Source: Pseudomonadota bacterium
GTDB lineage: Bacteria; Pseudomonadota; Gammaproteobacteria; UBA5335
Length of the DNA stretch: 64,000 nucleotides
Direction: 5' to 3'
NCBI GenBank assembly: GCA_002862435.1
Contig: PKDC01000052.1
Location: 41,997-105,996, forward strand
The first letter of the stretch is position 1, and the number at the start of each line of letters is the position of its first letter. The position numbers and the translations under genes are program-made. This document shows, one piece after another, positions 11,491-22,871 of this stretch. The notes under the pieces were generated by a model. The model had not been told where the DNA came from. It saw only the letters and a list, made by a program, of their open reading frames with translations, and searched no databases.

Positions 11491-13883
11491 ATGTGCCGAT
11501 CCTGTTTCGCCGGAACGATGCGCTCGGCGAATTTGCCCTGCGGTCATTGGTGCCTGAAATGGACGCCCATCAGGTCCAGCAGTGGACTTGCCAGCCCTAT
11601 GCCCGTTACTGGGGCATGTTGGAATCCTCGGTGGACAATGTCGCTGTGTTTTACGCTCGGCTGAACGCCAAACCGGGTAGCGCCGCCTATCTGGGGCTGT
11701 TCAACGGCACACCCTGTTTTTTGCTGGAGCGCTACGCTCCGGCCACGGATCCGGTGAACACCTGCTATCGCGTCCAGCCGGGCGATGTGGGGATGCATCT
11801 GCTGATTGCATCGGCGCAGCTACCTCTGCATGGATTCAGTCTGGCGGTCATGCGCACGGTGATGGCGTATCTCTTCAGCCAATCCGAGACGGCGCGCGTG
11901 GTGGTGGAACCGGACTGGCGCAATCACAAGATTCATGCGTTGAATCGGCGTGTGGGCTTCGTGCATCGAAAACGGATCAAGATCGGCGACAAAATGGCCT
12001 ATCTTGCATTTTGCAGTCGTGATCAATATGCCGCCACCCAGCGTTGGCAAGCCGATTTCCCGAATGCCGATGTTGCCGCGTCCGCCGGCCAAGACGTGCA
12101 AACCCCGGGCGCGCCGTATTGGCAGGCGGTGAATCGTGATCTGGTACGCAAGGGTCTGGCGGAGTTTTCCCATGAGCGGATCCTTCATCCCATCCTTGCC
12201 GAACAGCACGGCGAGTGGGGGCGCTATGAGTTGGCAACCGCCTTGGGCGCGGTTGTGTATCGCTTCAAAGCCCGGCGGTTGCCGCTGGATCACTGGGATA
12301 TCGATTCCATCTCAATTGAAAAGCACGTCCATGGCAGACGACAGATGCTCGATGCATCCAGCTTCGTTGTCGAATTCGCCGAGACCCTGTCCATCGCGCC
12401 GCAAAATTTGCCGGTCTATGTGGAGGAAATCGCTGCCACCGCGGCTGCTCGCGTCCGTAAATATCAGTCCGGTTCATGGTCCGCATCAGCGCTCGCCGCA
12501 GCGGATTTCCAGGCCATTGAGACGGCCATGACGGAAGGTCATCCGGTCTTCATGGCCAACAGCGGCCGGATCGGCTTTGACGCACAGGACATGCAACGCT
12601 ATGCCCCGGAATCGGGCGCGCCGTTTCGCCTTGTCTGGCTGGCTGCTCACCGCAGCCGGGCGCGCTTTTCCTGCAGCCAGGATTTGGACTACGCGCGTTT
12701 GTTGGACGATGAACTGGATCTCACTACCCGGACCCGCTTCGATCAACAACTGACCGATCAAGGCCTCTTACCCGAAGACTACCTGTTGTTGCCGGTTCAT
12801 CCCTGGCAGTGGGCCAACAAGCTGTTCCATCTCTACGCCGGCGAATTGGCCGCGCGGCGCCTGATCTATCTGGGGCAGGGCGATGACGTCTATCTGGCGC
12901 AGCAGTCGATTCGTACGCTTTTCAATGTGAGCAATCCCGGCAAACGCTATGTCAAGACCGCGCTCTCGGTGCTCAACATGGGATTCACGCGGGGGTTGTC
13001 TCCCGCCTACGTATGCAGCAACCCAGCCATCAACGATTGGGTGGCCGGCCTGGTGGAGGCGGACCTCTATCTCCAGCAACAGGGCTTTCGGGTGTTGCGG
13101 GAAGTGGCGGGCATCGGCTACAGCCATCCTCTGTACGGAGAGGACCCGCTGGGTGGCGGTCATCTGAACAAGACGCTTGCGGCCTTGTGGCGGGAAAGCC
13201 CGGTGCCTCTGCTGAATGGTCGGCAACGCCTGATGACCATGGCCGCATTGCTGCACATCGATGCCGAGGGCCACGCCCTGCTGCCGGTGCTGATCCGCCG
13301 TTCCGGCTTGGGAGTCGATGCCTGGTTACGGCGCTATCTGGATGCTTACCTCGCGCCACTGTTGCATTGCTACTACTGCTATGGGCTGGTGTTCATGCCC
13401 CACGGCGAAAACCTGATTCTGGTGATCGAGGACGAAGTGCCGGTGCGAGCGTTTATGAAGGACGTCGGTGAAGAAGTGGCGGTTCTCAATGCCCGCACCG
13501 CTCTGCCCGGGAAGATCGCCCGCATCGCGGTCAAGATGCCGAAAGACAAAGAAACCCTGTCGATATTCACCGATGTGTTCGACTGTTTTTTCCGCCATCT
13601 CAGCGCGATTTTGTACGAACAGTCCGACTATCCGACCGAGCGGTTCTGGGCTCTGGTGGCGCAAAGCGTCATCAGCTATCAAGCCGCCCAACCGGAGCTG
13701 GCAGATCGTTTTGCCGAGCACGATTTGTTCGTCGAGCGATTCGATCTGTCGTGCCTGAACCGCTTGCAGCTCAAGAATAATCAGCAGCTGATCGATCTGG
13801 CTGATCCCTTTGCGGCGCTCAGCTTTGCCGGTCAGTTGGACAACCCCATCGCCCCTCATCGTCCTCGCAGGAAACTTGCCTGA
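11457..13883 (+). CDS. Fused GNAT acetyltransferase plus IucA/IucC-family siderophore synthetase (BibC-like DesC-DesD fusion)
   Basis: N-term VVVEPDWRNHKIHALNRRVGFVHRKRIKIGDKMAYLAF (siderophore acyltransferase); C-term ILHPILAEQHGE, EGHPVFMANSGRIGFDAQD, LLPVHPWQWANKLF, LYCYGLVFMPHGENLILVIEDEVPVRAFMKDVGEEV-type NIS synthetase motifs. Confidence 0.88.
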   Translation: MAITRTHAFGLNVPILFRRNDALGEFALRSLVPEMDAHQVQQWTCQPYARYWGMLESSVDNVAVFYARLNAKPGSAAYLGLFNGTPCFLLERYAPATDPVNTCYRVQPGDVGMHLLIASAQLPLHGFSLAVMRTVMAYLFSQSETARVVVEPDWRNHKIHALNRRVGFVHRKRIKIGDKMAYLAFCSRDQYAATQRWQADFPNADVAASAGQDVQTPGAPYWQAVNRDLVRKGLAEFSHERILHPILAEQHGEWGRYELATALGAVVYRFKARRLPLDHWDIDSISIEKHVHGRRQMLDASSFVVEFAETLSIAPQNLPVYVEEIAATAAARVRKYQSGSWSASALAAADFQAIETAMTEGHPVFMANSGRIGFDAQDMQRYAPESGAPFRLVWLAAHRSRARFSCSQDLDYARLLDDELDLTTRTRFDQQLTDQGLLPEDYLLLPVHPWQWANKLFHLYAGELAARRLIYLGQGDDVYLAQQSIRTLFNVSNPGKRYVKTALSVLNMGFTRGLSPAYVCSNPAINDWVAGLVEADLYLQQQGFRVLREVAGIGYSHPLYGEDPLGGGHLNKTLAALWRESPVPLLNGRQRLMTMAALLHIDAEGHALLPVLIRRSGLGVDAWLRRYLDAYLAPLLHCYYCYGLVFMPHGENLILVIEDEVPVRAFMKDVGEEVAVLNARTALPGKIARIAVKMPKDKETLSIFTDVFDCFFRHLSAILYEQSDYPTERFWALVAQSVISYQAAQPELADRFAEHDLFVERFDLSCLNRLQLKNNQQLIDLADPFAALSFAGQLDNPIAPHRPRRKLA

Positions 13884-15049
13884 TGTCTGCACTCATTTTG
13901 GATCCAGCCGCTGAGGCGGCGCCCACCGGCCGGCGTGTCTTTGCCATCGATCTGGCGCGTGGCCTGGCGGTGTTCTTTATGATTGCTGTTCATACCATGT
14001 GGATGTTCGGCAGTCATCAAGTGCAGACCGGCACGGATTTCGGCCATTGGTTGCATCTGATGGGGCAGGGCGCCAGCGCCTTTTTGATCACCATGGGATT
14101 CTCGTTTATGGTGACCCCGGATCGCCGATTGAGCCGTGCCTTCCAGCGCGGGGCAATGATCCTGCTGGTCGCGTATGCGATGAATGCGCTGAAGTTCCTG
14201 GTGCCGATCTATGTCTTCGGTACCATGCCCGAAGCATTCATCGCAGCCTATGGATGGCATTCCCCACTCAGCCTGGGTCAGGCAGCCTATCTTCTGGGTA
14301 CGGGCGATATTTTGCAGATGGCGGGGATTGCATTCTTCCTGATCGCACTGGCCCGCCGCTTCGTGCCCAGCAAATACGGCCTGTTAGGCATGATGCTGGG
14401 CTCGGTTGTGTTTTCAGCCTTGATGCAAGGCACCCGGTTGGGGCATCCAGTGCCGGATTATCTGCTGGATCTGCTGTGGGGAAAACACTGGAACGTCTAT
14501 TTCCCGGTATTTCCCTGGATCGCCCACATTCTGGTCGGCATGTTCCTGGGTACTGTCTATCAGGAATACGGACGCGACGAGCAGGCACTGCTGCGTGTCA
14601 CGGGTAGACTGGGGGTGGTGTTGCTGGGTATGGGCTGGGCCATCTCTCGCACCGACTGGGCCTATCATTTCAATGATTTTTTCCATACCGGTCCAGGCGG
14701 CACCATCTACTTGCTCGGCCGGGCCCTGTGTGTGTTCTATCTGGCGATTCGCTTACTGGCGCTGCGTCCGATGGCGGGCTGGTTCAGGACGGCGGTGAAC
14801 TATCTCAGCGAGCATGTGACCACGTTGTATGTGGTGCAGTGGACGTTGATCTGCTGGGCCATGGGGATTGTGGGGTATCAGACCCTTGATCCCTGGCAGG
14901 TGCTGGGCATGATGCCGGTGATGATCGTGGCGACGTTACTGGCGGAGTACGCATTGCGACGTCTCTGGCAAATGCTCCGCCGAGGACTCTCCCTGCTCAG
15001 GAACTGGGCCTGGCAGGGCGGTTTGCCCCGCAGCGACGGAGCAGGATGA
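13883..15049 (+). CDS. DUF1624/HGSNAT-like multi-pass membrane protein (putative acyltransferase)
   Basis: RRVFAIDLARGLAVFFMIAVHTMWMFG... multi-TM, HGSNAT_cat/DUF1624-like N-terminus. Confidence 0.65.
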   Translation: MSALILDPAAEAAPTGRRVFAIDLARGLAVFFMIAVHTMWMFGSHQVQTGTDFGHWLHLMGQGASAFLITMGFSFMVTPDRRLSRAFQRGAMILLVAYAMNALKFLVPIYVFGTMPEAFIAAYGWHSPLSLGQAAYLLGTGDILQMAGIAFFLIALARRFVPSKYGLLGMMLGSVVFSALMQGTRLGHPVPDYLLDLLWGKHWNVYFPVFPWIAHILVGMFLGTVYQEYGRDEQALLRVTGRLGVVLLGMGWAISRTDWAYHFNDFFHTGPGGTIYLLGRALCVFYLAIRLLALRPMAGWFRTAVNYLSEHVTTLYVVQWTLICWAMGIVGYQTLDPWQVLGMMPVMIVATLLAEYALRRLWQMLRRGLSLLRNWAWQGGLPRSDGAG

Positions 15050-15160
15050 GAACTGCAGCCCGCGCGTCGGGGGACCCGTAGCGCCATTCGTAAAGGCGAT
15101 TTCACCCTTACGACCTCGCCGAGGAAACGGGCGCATGCTATCGTCCCTTTTAATTTATGT

Positions 15161-15179
15161 AATGATTCTAGTTATCATT
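15161..15179 (+). promoter_or_regulatory. Putative Fur box upstream of TonB-dependent receptor
   Basis: AATGATTCTAGTTATCATT, near-palindromic, in an AT-rich intergenic region. Confidence 0.6.
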
Positions 15180-15196
15180 TTAATTGTTATTAACTA

Positions 15197-17350
15197 ATGG
15201 GAGTTTTCATGTCTGCCTTAACCTCGATGCCCCGTTCCTCTATGTTGCTTTCCGTGACCATGGTGGCAGGCGTCTCCACTGCGGTCGCTCAAGAGGCGTC
15301 CGTATCTGATCAGGGCCTTACCCCGGTGATTGTGCAAGGGGAGGTCTACCGCAGCACGGCGACCAAGTCGGCCCTTGAGCCGGAGGAGACGCCGGGCAGC
15401 CTGGATGTGATCGATCGTGAGGCGATCGAAACCCGTGGCGGCGATTCGGTGAGCGAGGCATTGCGCTATACCCCGGGTGTCACGCCGGAGCTGCGCGGCG
15501 GGGCGGTGACGCGGCTGGATCAATACAGCATCCGTGGCTTCCAGGACGCCAGGACCGCCTACGACGGATTGCTTTTGCTCAATAACGGCTGGAATCTGGT
15601 GCCTCAGATCGATCCCTGGGCCATTGAGGCCATCGAGGTCTTCAAGGGGCCGGCTTCGGTGCTCTACGGCAACCAGCCACCCGGCGGGCTGGTCAATTTG
15701 ATTGCCAAACAACCGGATGGCAACCGCTACAACGACATCCGTCTGGAGGTCGGGACGCGCAATCTTCTCGAAGCCAAGGGGGAGTTCACCGGCACCGTGG
15801 GCAGTCTGCCCTTGACCTACGATGTCGTGGCCTTGGGGCGGCAGCGCGACGGGCAGGCGGTAACCTCCGAGGAGGAGCGTTTCCTCTTCGTGCCATCAGT
15901 GAACTGGCAACTTTCCGAAGACACCCTGGTAAATCTGAACCTCTATCTGCAGCGTGATCCTTCGGCGGGCATCTACAATGCCATCCCGGCCAAGGGCACG
16001 GTCTATGACAACCCCAACGGACGCCTGGATCCGGACTTCTACGCCGGCGATGCCAATTACAACACCTTCGATCGCGACATCCTGATGCCGGGCTACAAGA
16101 TCGCCCACCAGTTCAACGATCGCTGGAATTTTCTTCAGAATGCCCGCTTCCTGGATGGCAGCGTGTATCAGGAGAACACTTACAACACAGGCCTTGCTGC
16201 AGACAATCGCACGCTGGGACGACGCGCCTATCTCACCGATGAAGAGAGCGATGGCATCACCCTCGATAATCAGTTGTCTGGGCGGGTCGATTGGGGCCAG
16301 GCTGAGCACAATCTGCTGGTTGGAGTGGATTACCTGAAGCTCGATTCCAGCATTCTTTACAAGGATGCAGCCACGGTTCCTCTGGATCTGTTCAATCCCA
16401 ACAACCGTGCAATCGACCCCCGCGGCCTGGCTTTCAACTCGCCATTTGCCTTTGGCGCTGATTTCGATCTCGAGTATGAGCAAACAGGGGTCTATCTGCA
16501 GGATCAGGTGCGAACCGGAAATTGGGTCCTGCTCGGCGGTGGTCGTTACGACTGGTACGAGTCACGGGAAGAGGGCGACAAATACGGCGCAGCCATCGAT
16601 GACCATTTCAAGCAGAGCGACTTTACCGGCCGTGTTGGCGCCCTTTACGAATTCAAGAACGGGTTTGCGCCTTACCTCAGCTATTCGCAAAGCTTCGAGC
16701 CGCTGGCCGGAAGCAATCGCCGCGGGGAACGCTTCGATCCCGCCGAAGCCGCTCAATGGGAAACCGGGATCAAGTTTACTTCGGCGGATCGCCGTCATAC
16801 CGCGACCCTGGCGGGGTTCAGCATCACCAAGGAAAACGACATCACCCGCGATCCCAACGGTGGGCCAAACGATCTGATTCAGGCGGGTGAAACCCGCTCA
16901 GAGGGTGTTGAAATCAATCTCACCACCCAGCCGGTGGATAATCTGACTATCGCCCTGAGCGGGACCCTGCTCGACGTCGAGATTACCAAGGACAACAGCG
17001 GCCTTGAAGGCAAGACGCCGGTCTGGGTGGCCGAGGAAATGGCAGCCCTATGGTTCGCCTACCGCTTCTCTGAAGGGACGATTGCCGGGACCGAGCTGGG
17101 TGCAGGAGTGCGCTACACCGGTGAAACGCAGCTCGATGCACTCAATACCGACACGGTGTCCGGTCATACCCTGGTGGACATGAATCTGCTCTATGACCTT
17201 GGCCGGCTTGCAAGCAGCCTGGACGGATTCACGGCTTCTCTGACCGCCACGAACCTGTTCGATGAGCGTTATTACAGCTGCTACGACGCCAACAACTGCT
17301 GGTTCGGCGAGGAGCGTACCGTAAAGGCCGGTTTGCGTTACAACTTTTGA
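15197..17350 (+). CDS. TonB-dependent ferrisiderophore receptor
   Basis: Plug domain (ETPGSLDVIDREAIETRGGDSVSEALRYTPGV...SIRGFQDARTAYDGLLL), terminal ...NLFDERYYSCYDANNCWFGEERTVKAGLRYNF. Confidence 0.93.
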   Translation: MGVFMSALTSMPRSSMLLSVTMVAGVSTAVAQEASVSDQGLTPVIVQGEVYRSTATKSALEPEETPGSLDVIDREAIETRGGDSVSEALRYTPGVTPELRGGAVTRLDQYSIRGFQDARTAYDGLLLLNNGWNLVPQIDPWAIEAIEVFKGPASVLYGNQPPGGLVNLIAKQPDGNRYNDIRLEVGTRNLLEAKGEFTGTVGSLPLTYDVVALGRQRDGQAVTSEEERFLFVPSVNWQLSEDTLVNLNLYLQRDPSAGIYNAIPAKGTVYDNPNGRLDPDFYAGDANYNTFDRDILMPGYKIAHQFNDRWNFLQNARFLDGSVYQENTYNTGLAADNRTLGRRAYLTDEESDGITLDNQLSGRVDWGQAEHNLLVGVDYLKLDSSILYKDAATVPLDLFNPNNRAIDPRGLAFNSPFAFGADFDLEYEQTGVYLQDQVRTGNWVLLGGGRYDWYESREEGDKYGAAIDDHFKQSDFTGRVGALYEFKNGFAPYLSYSQSFEPLAGSNRRGERFDPAEAAQWETGIKFTSADRRHTATLAGFSITKENDITRDPNGGPNDLIQAGETRSEGVEINLTTQPVDNLTIALSGTLLDVEITKDNSGLEGKTPVWVAEEMAALWFAYRFSEGTIAGTELGAGVRYTGETQLDALNTDTVSGHTLVDMNLLYDLGRLASSLDGFTASLTATNLFDERYYSCYDANNCWFGEERTVKAGLRYNF

Positions 17351-17407
17351 TCATTGTCAAGGATGCTTGTCCGAAGAATCCCCTCATGTCTGCCCTGAAG
17401 TCTTGAA

Positions 17408-17947
17408 ATGGACGTCGTCATTGGCTTGATCAATCTCATCGCTGTGGCCGTGCTCTTCCTGGGCTGGAAGAGACGCCACGGCTTTTTTGCGGGGCTGGCT
17501 CTCGTTCCCGCTTGCGCTGCGTGGGTATTGTGGAGCAGTCGGCATGGTCCCGAGTATGCGACCGTGTACTGGTTCATGACCCTGACCCTCTTTGGGTGGA
17601 TGGCGAGCTTTTTGAATCGCGATTTCAACGTGGTTCAGGCCAAGACGAAGCTGCGTCGACGCGTCAGAATGATCAATGGAGCTCAGCTTGGAAGGGTGAT
17701 GGGCCGGACTTTTCTGGCGGGCCCGCTGGCGGGGTTGGCTGGCTTGTTGCCCTGGATGGTGTGGGCTGCAGGGATACCGGGGGTTCCGGCGAACCGGCTG
17801 GTGGCCGCCGTTTTCCTATTCATCGTGAGCTGGATGTTACTGACATTCTGGATGCTGTCCTCCTCGCGGCCTTCACGACCCATTCTGTCGATTGCCGGCT
17901 TGATCGCAGTGAGCGGCACCTTGCTGATATTGAGGGCGCAGAGATGA
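17408..17947 (+). CDS. Small integral membrane protein of siderophore-uptake locus, unknown function
   Basis: Multi-TM ORF between TonB receptor and PepSY protein. Confidence 0.6.
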   Translation: MDVVIGLINLIAVAVLFLGWKRRHGFFAGLALVPACAAWVLWSSRHGPEYATVYWFMTLTLFGWMASFLNRDFNVVQAKTKLRRRVRMINGAQLGRVMGRTFLAGPLAGLAGLLPWMVWAAGIPGVPANRLVAAVFLFIVSWMLLTFWMLSSSRPSRPILSIAGLIAVSGTLLILRAQR

Positions 17948-19401
17948 AGCTTGCTTTCTCGTCCAGGGCAGTCAAGCGCTCCTTGCAGGCCCATTCCATA
18001 ATGGGTCTGGCAGTGGGCGCGCTGCTTTATGTTGTGTGCCTGACGGGCACCCTGACTGTTTTTTATCCCCATTTCGAACGCTGGGAGCAGCCGCGTATCG
18101 CAGAGCGCCTCGATTTTTCTCCCACACAGCTTCGCGATGCGGCAGACGCTGTGCTGGCACGGCTTGCCACCCCGCCGGAAACGCTTTACCTGGTGTTGCC
18201 GACAGCATTGATGCCACGCTTGCACATACATGCAGGTGGCTCAGAGGAAGAATGGTTTGTGACGCCGGAGGGCGAGCTGGGCGCGGCAGTTGCGGCACCT
18301 TGGAGCCAATTCGTGCAGTCGCTGCATGTGCGGTTGCAGCTGCCGGAAACCTGGGGGGTGATTCTGGTGGGGATTGCAGGGGTGTTGTTGTGCGTCCTGC
18401 TGCTCTCGGGCGTCTTGGCCCATCCCAGTCTGGTCCGGGATGCCTTTCGCTGGCGCAGCGGCGCCTCGGGGCGCTTGTTCCAGGTCGATCTGCATAACCG
18501 GCTCGGTGTATGGGGATTACCTTTTTATCTCATGATCGCGCTGACTGGCGCATTCATGGGTCTGGCCGCTGTGTTTTACAGCGGCTATGCCGCCGTTCTC
18601 TACCAAGGCGATCGCCAGGCAGTCTACGATCTTGTCTATGGTGCGGATATCAAAGCGGATCAGCCACTCGACGTGCCGCTCGACTTGGGCCGTGCGCTGA
18701 AACAATTGCAGGCCCGCGAGCCGGCTGCTGAGCCGATCTACATTGCCTTGCAGTACATGCGCACCCCGCAGCAGCATGTGGAAATCGCGGCCATCCTGCC
18801 CGGCCGGCTGGTCTATTCCGAAATCTATCGCTTCACGCTGGACGGCGAATACATCAATCACCAGGCGCTCAGCGACGGTCCGGTGGGGCGTCAGCTGGCC
18901 TATTCAGTCTATCGTTTGCATTTCGGCCAATTCGGCGGATGGCCGGTGCGTTTGGGCTATGGTCTGCTGGGCTTGGGATTGACCGTGCTGTGTGTCTCGG
19001 GCATCAACCTGTGGCTGATGAAGCGCCCCGATCGCACCTGGGTCAACGACATCTGGATGGCGTGGGTATGGGGCTGTCCGCTGGGACTGGTAGTGGCGGC
19101 AATCGCTGCGCTCTATGGGCACTCGCCCTGGATAGGCTTTCTTTTGGCGTTGTGGATGGCACTCGGAATGAGTCTGTTCCTGTGCGATGAGGCGCGCGTG
19201 AAGCGGCTGCTGATCGGCAGTCTGGGATCGATGCTCCTCACCATTCTGCTCACGCATCTGCTGCGCTTCGGTCTGATGCTTGATAATTCCGCGAGTCTGG
19301 CAGTCAATGCAGCGCTCTTTGTTGCCGCTGGCTTGGCCGGGTTTTGGGTGGTGCACTCGACCCCGCAGCATCTGCAGAACGTGGCCAAATCTTCGCTGTG
19401 A
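17944..19401 (+). CDS. PepSY-associated TM protein (iron-regulated reductase-like)
   Basis: MKLAFSSRAVKRSLQAHSIMGLAVGALLYVVCLTGTLTVF, LHNRLGVWGLPFYLMIALTGAFMGL; start ATG 17944 overlaps upstream stop. Confidence 0.8.
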   Translation: MKLAFSSRAVKRSLQAHSIMGLAVGALLYVVCLTGTLTVFYPHFERWEQPRIAERLDFSPTQLRDAADAVLARLATPPETLYLVLPTALMPRLHIHAGGSEEEWFVTPEGELGAAVAAPWSQFVQSLHVRLQLPETWGVILVGIAGVLLCVLLLSGVLAHPSLVRDAFRWRSGASGRLFQVDLHNRLGVWGLPFYLMIALTGAFMGLAAVFYSGYAAVLYQGDRQAVYDLVYGADIKADQPLDVPLDLGRALKQLQAREPAAEPIYIALQYMRTPQQHVEIAAILPGRLVYSEIYRFTLDGEYINHQALSDGPVGRQLAYSVYRLHFGQFGGWPVRLGYGLLGLGLTVLCVSGINLWLMKRPDRTWVNDIWMAWVWGCPLGLVVAAIAALYGHSPWIGFLLALWMALGMSLFLCDEARVKRLLIGSLGSMLLTILLTHLLRFGLMLDNSASLAVNAALFVAAGLAGFWVVHSTPQHLQNVAKSSL

Positions 19402-19411
19402 CCGAACGGCA

Positions 19412-20512
19412 TCACTGATCGGCGTGCGGCCAATCCAGGGATTGCCTGGCCAGGACATCGCGTGCACGTGCCCCGAGGTCGGGATGATCGGTGAAGAAGC
19501 CGTCAATGCCCAAGGCAAGAAAAATGGCCAGCTCACTTTCCAGATTGCCTGGCGCCTTGGGATCGGCGCCCTGACGATGGTTCGTTGGCAGGAAGCAATT
19601 TTCGGCGCGAAAGGTGTAGGGATGGACCTTCAATCCGACCCGATGGGCGTTTTTCACGAAGTCGGTTGCGTGGCTTGGATCGAGGCGCCCCGCCTGGTCC
19701 AGCGGGAGAAGAAAATGGTTCTTCTCCGGACCCACGCCATCGGCATAGGTGGCGATTTGTGCCAGTCCCTTCGGAGTCGCCATCTGGTCGTAGCTCAGGC
19801 TGCCGCCCGCCGCCGCCACGTCATAGGGTTGGCCCTGCGGGGCGAGGAGCTGGATCAGGGGAATGCGAGTCAGGGAACGCAGCTTGCGCAGATTCGCCAC
19901 TTCGAAGGATTGAATGAAAACCGGCTCGCCGCTGCCGAAACCGTCGCGATGCAGGGCTTCCAGCAGTGGCTCCTCCAACGCCAGACCCAACTGCTGGAAG
20001 TGGGTGGGGTGCTTGGTTTCCGGATAAATGCCGATCTTGCGGCCGGTGGCGCGCTCCATGGCTTGCACCAGCCTCAGCACATCGGTCAGGGTGGGAAACG
20101 TGAACTGACCATCGAAGCGGCAATTGCCGGGCCGTACCTCGGGAATGCGCTCCACCGCGCGCAGGGTCTGGATTTCCGCCAGGGTGAAATCTTCGCTGAA
20201 CCAGCCGGTGATGGTAGTGCCGTCGATTTGCCGGGTGGTGCGCCGTGCCGCGAACCCCGGTCGCTGGGCCACATCCGTGGTCCAGTCGAGCACATTGTCA
20301 TGTCGCGCGATCAAATGGCCATCGCGGGTCATCACCAGATCCGGCTCGATGAAATCCGCGCCCTGCAGAATGGCCGTGGCATAGGCGGCGAGGGTGTGTT
20401 CGGGCAGATAGCCGCTGGCCCCGCGATGGGCAATGACAATGGCGGGATCGCGCGGTGGGGAATTGGCGGAACCGGACTCTGCAATCATAGTGATCGAGTC
20501 TAGCAGGGCCAA
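19412..20512 (-). CDS. Glycerophosphodiester phosphodiesterase (periplasmic GlpQ type)
   Basis: IVIAHRGASGYLPEHTLAAYATAILQGADFIEPDLVMTRDGHLIARHDNVLDWTTDVA. Confidence 0.9.
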   Translation of the reverse strand: MALLDSITMIAESGSANSPPRDPAIVIAHRGASGYLPEHTLAAYATAILQGADFIEPDLVMTRDGHLIARHDNVLDWTTDVAQRPGFAARRTTRQIDGTTITGWFSEDFTLAEIQTLRAVERIPEVRPGNCRFDGQFTFPTLTDVLRLVQAMERATGRKIGIYPETKHPTHFQQLGLALEEPLLEALHRDGFGSGEPVFIQSFEVANLRKLRSLTRIPLIQLLAPQGQPYDVAAAGGSLSYDQMATPKGLAQIATYADGVGPEKNHFLLPLDQAGRLDPSHATDFVKNAHRVGLKVHPYTFRAENCFLPTNHRQGADPKAPGNLESELAIFLALGIDGFFTDHPDLGARARDVLARQSLDWPHADQ

Positions 20513-20643
20513 GCTGGTCGTTGGGTGTTGCGTTCATTGAGCGGTTGATGCGCCAGGCGGTGTGAGTTCGCCGCTGATGCGTGCGCTGTAAAGCAGGGCA
20601 GGGGGAAAACTGCGGTACCGAAAGGGCGGCTTATTGAGATAGG

Positions 20644-20720
20644 TGGTGGGCCCAGCAGGACTTGAACCTGCGACCCGCCGATTATGAGTCGGATGCTCTA
20701 ACCAACTGAGCTATAGGCCC
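20644..20720 (-). tRNA. tRNA with CAU anticodon (Ile2-type or elongator Met), CCA encoded
   Basis: Reverse complement GGGCCTATAGCTCAGTTGGTTAGAGCATCCGACTCATAATCGGCGGGTCGCAGGTTCAAGTCCTGCTGGGCCCACCA folds as cloverleaf. Confidence 0.93.
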
Positions 20721-20937
20721 TTTTTAATTACTACTACAGACTAACAAGGTCAGGTTGAATTTGATACCTTCGGTTCTTTCCCAGTCCTGCGCCGGTCATT
20801 CGGCGTGAACGGCGCGTAGCGGGGAGATTAATTCAATCTCGCGGAGACGCCAACCCTAACTCATGTGGACATGGCCAGGCCCGATCGTGGATACGATCGG
20901 GCCTGGGTGGAACAGGCGGCGGTTGATTTGCGATGGG

Positions 20938-22782
<1,845 letters not shown>

Positions 22783-22871
22783 ACGGCGTGTCAACCTTGA
22801 GGGCAGGGGGGCGTAGATAAACGCCCTAGTATAGACCAATCGGGCATGGCTTGATCGAACATAGCGTCGAA

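Noticed and set aside
19280-20503. 407-aa plus-strand ORF
   Set aside because: Antisense to the glycerophosphodiesterase gene.
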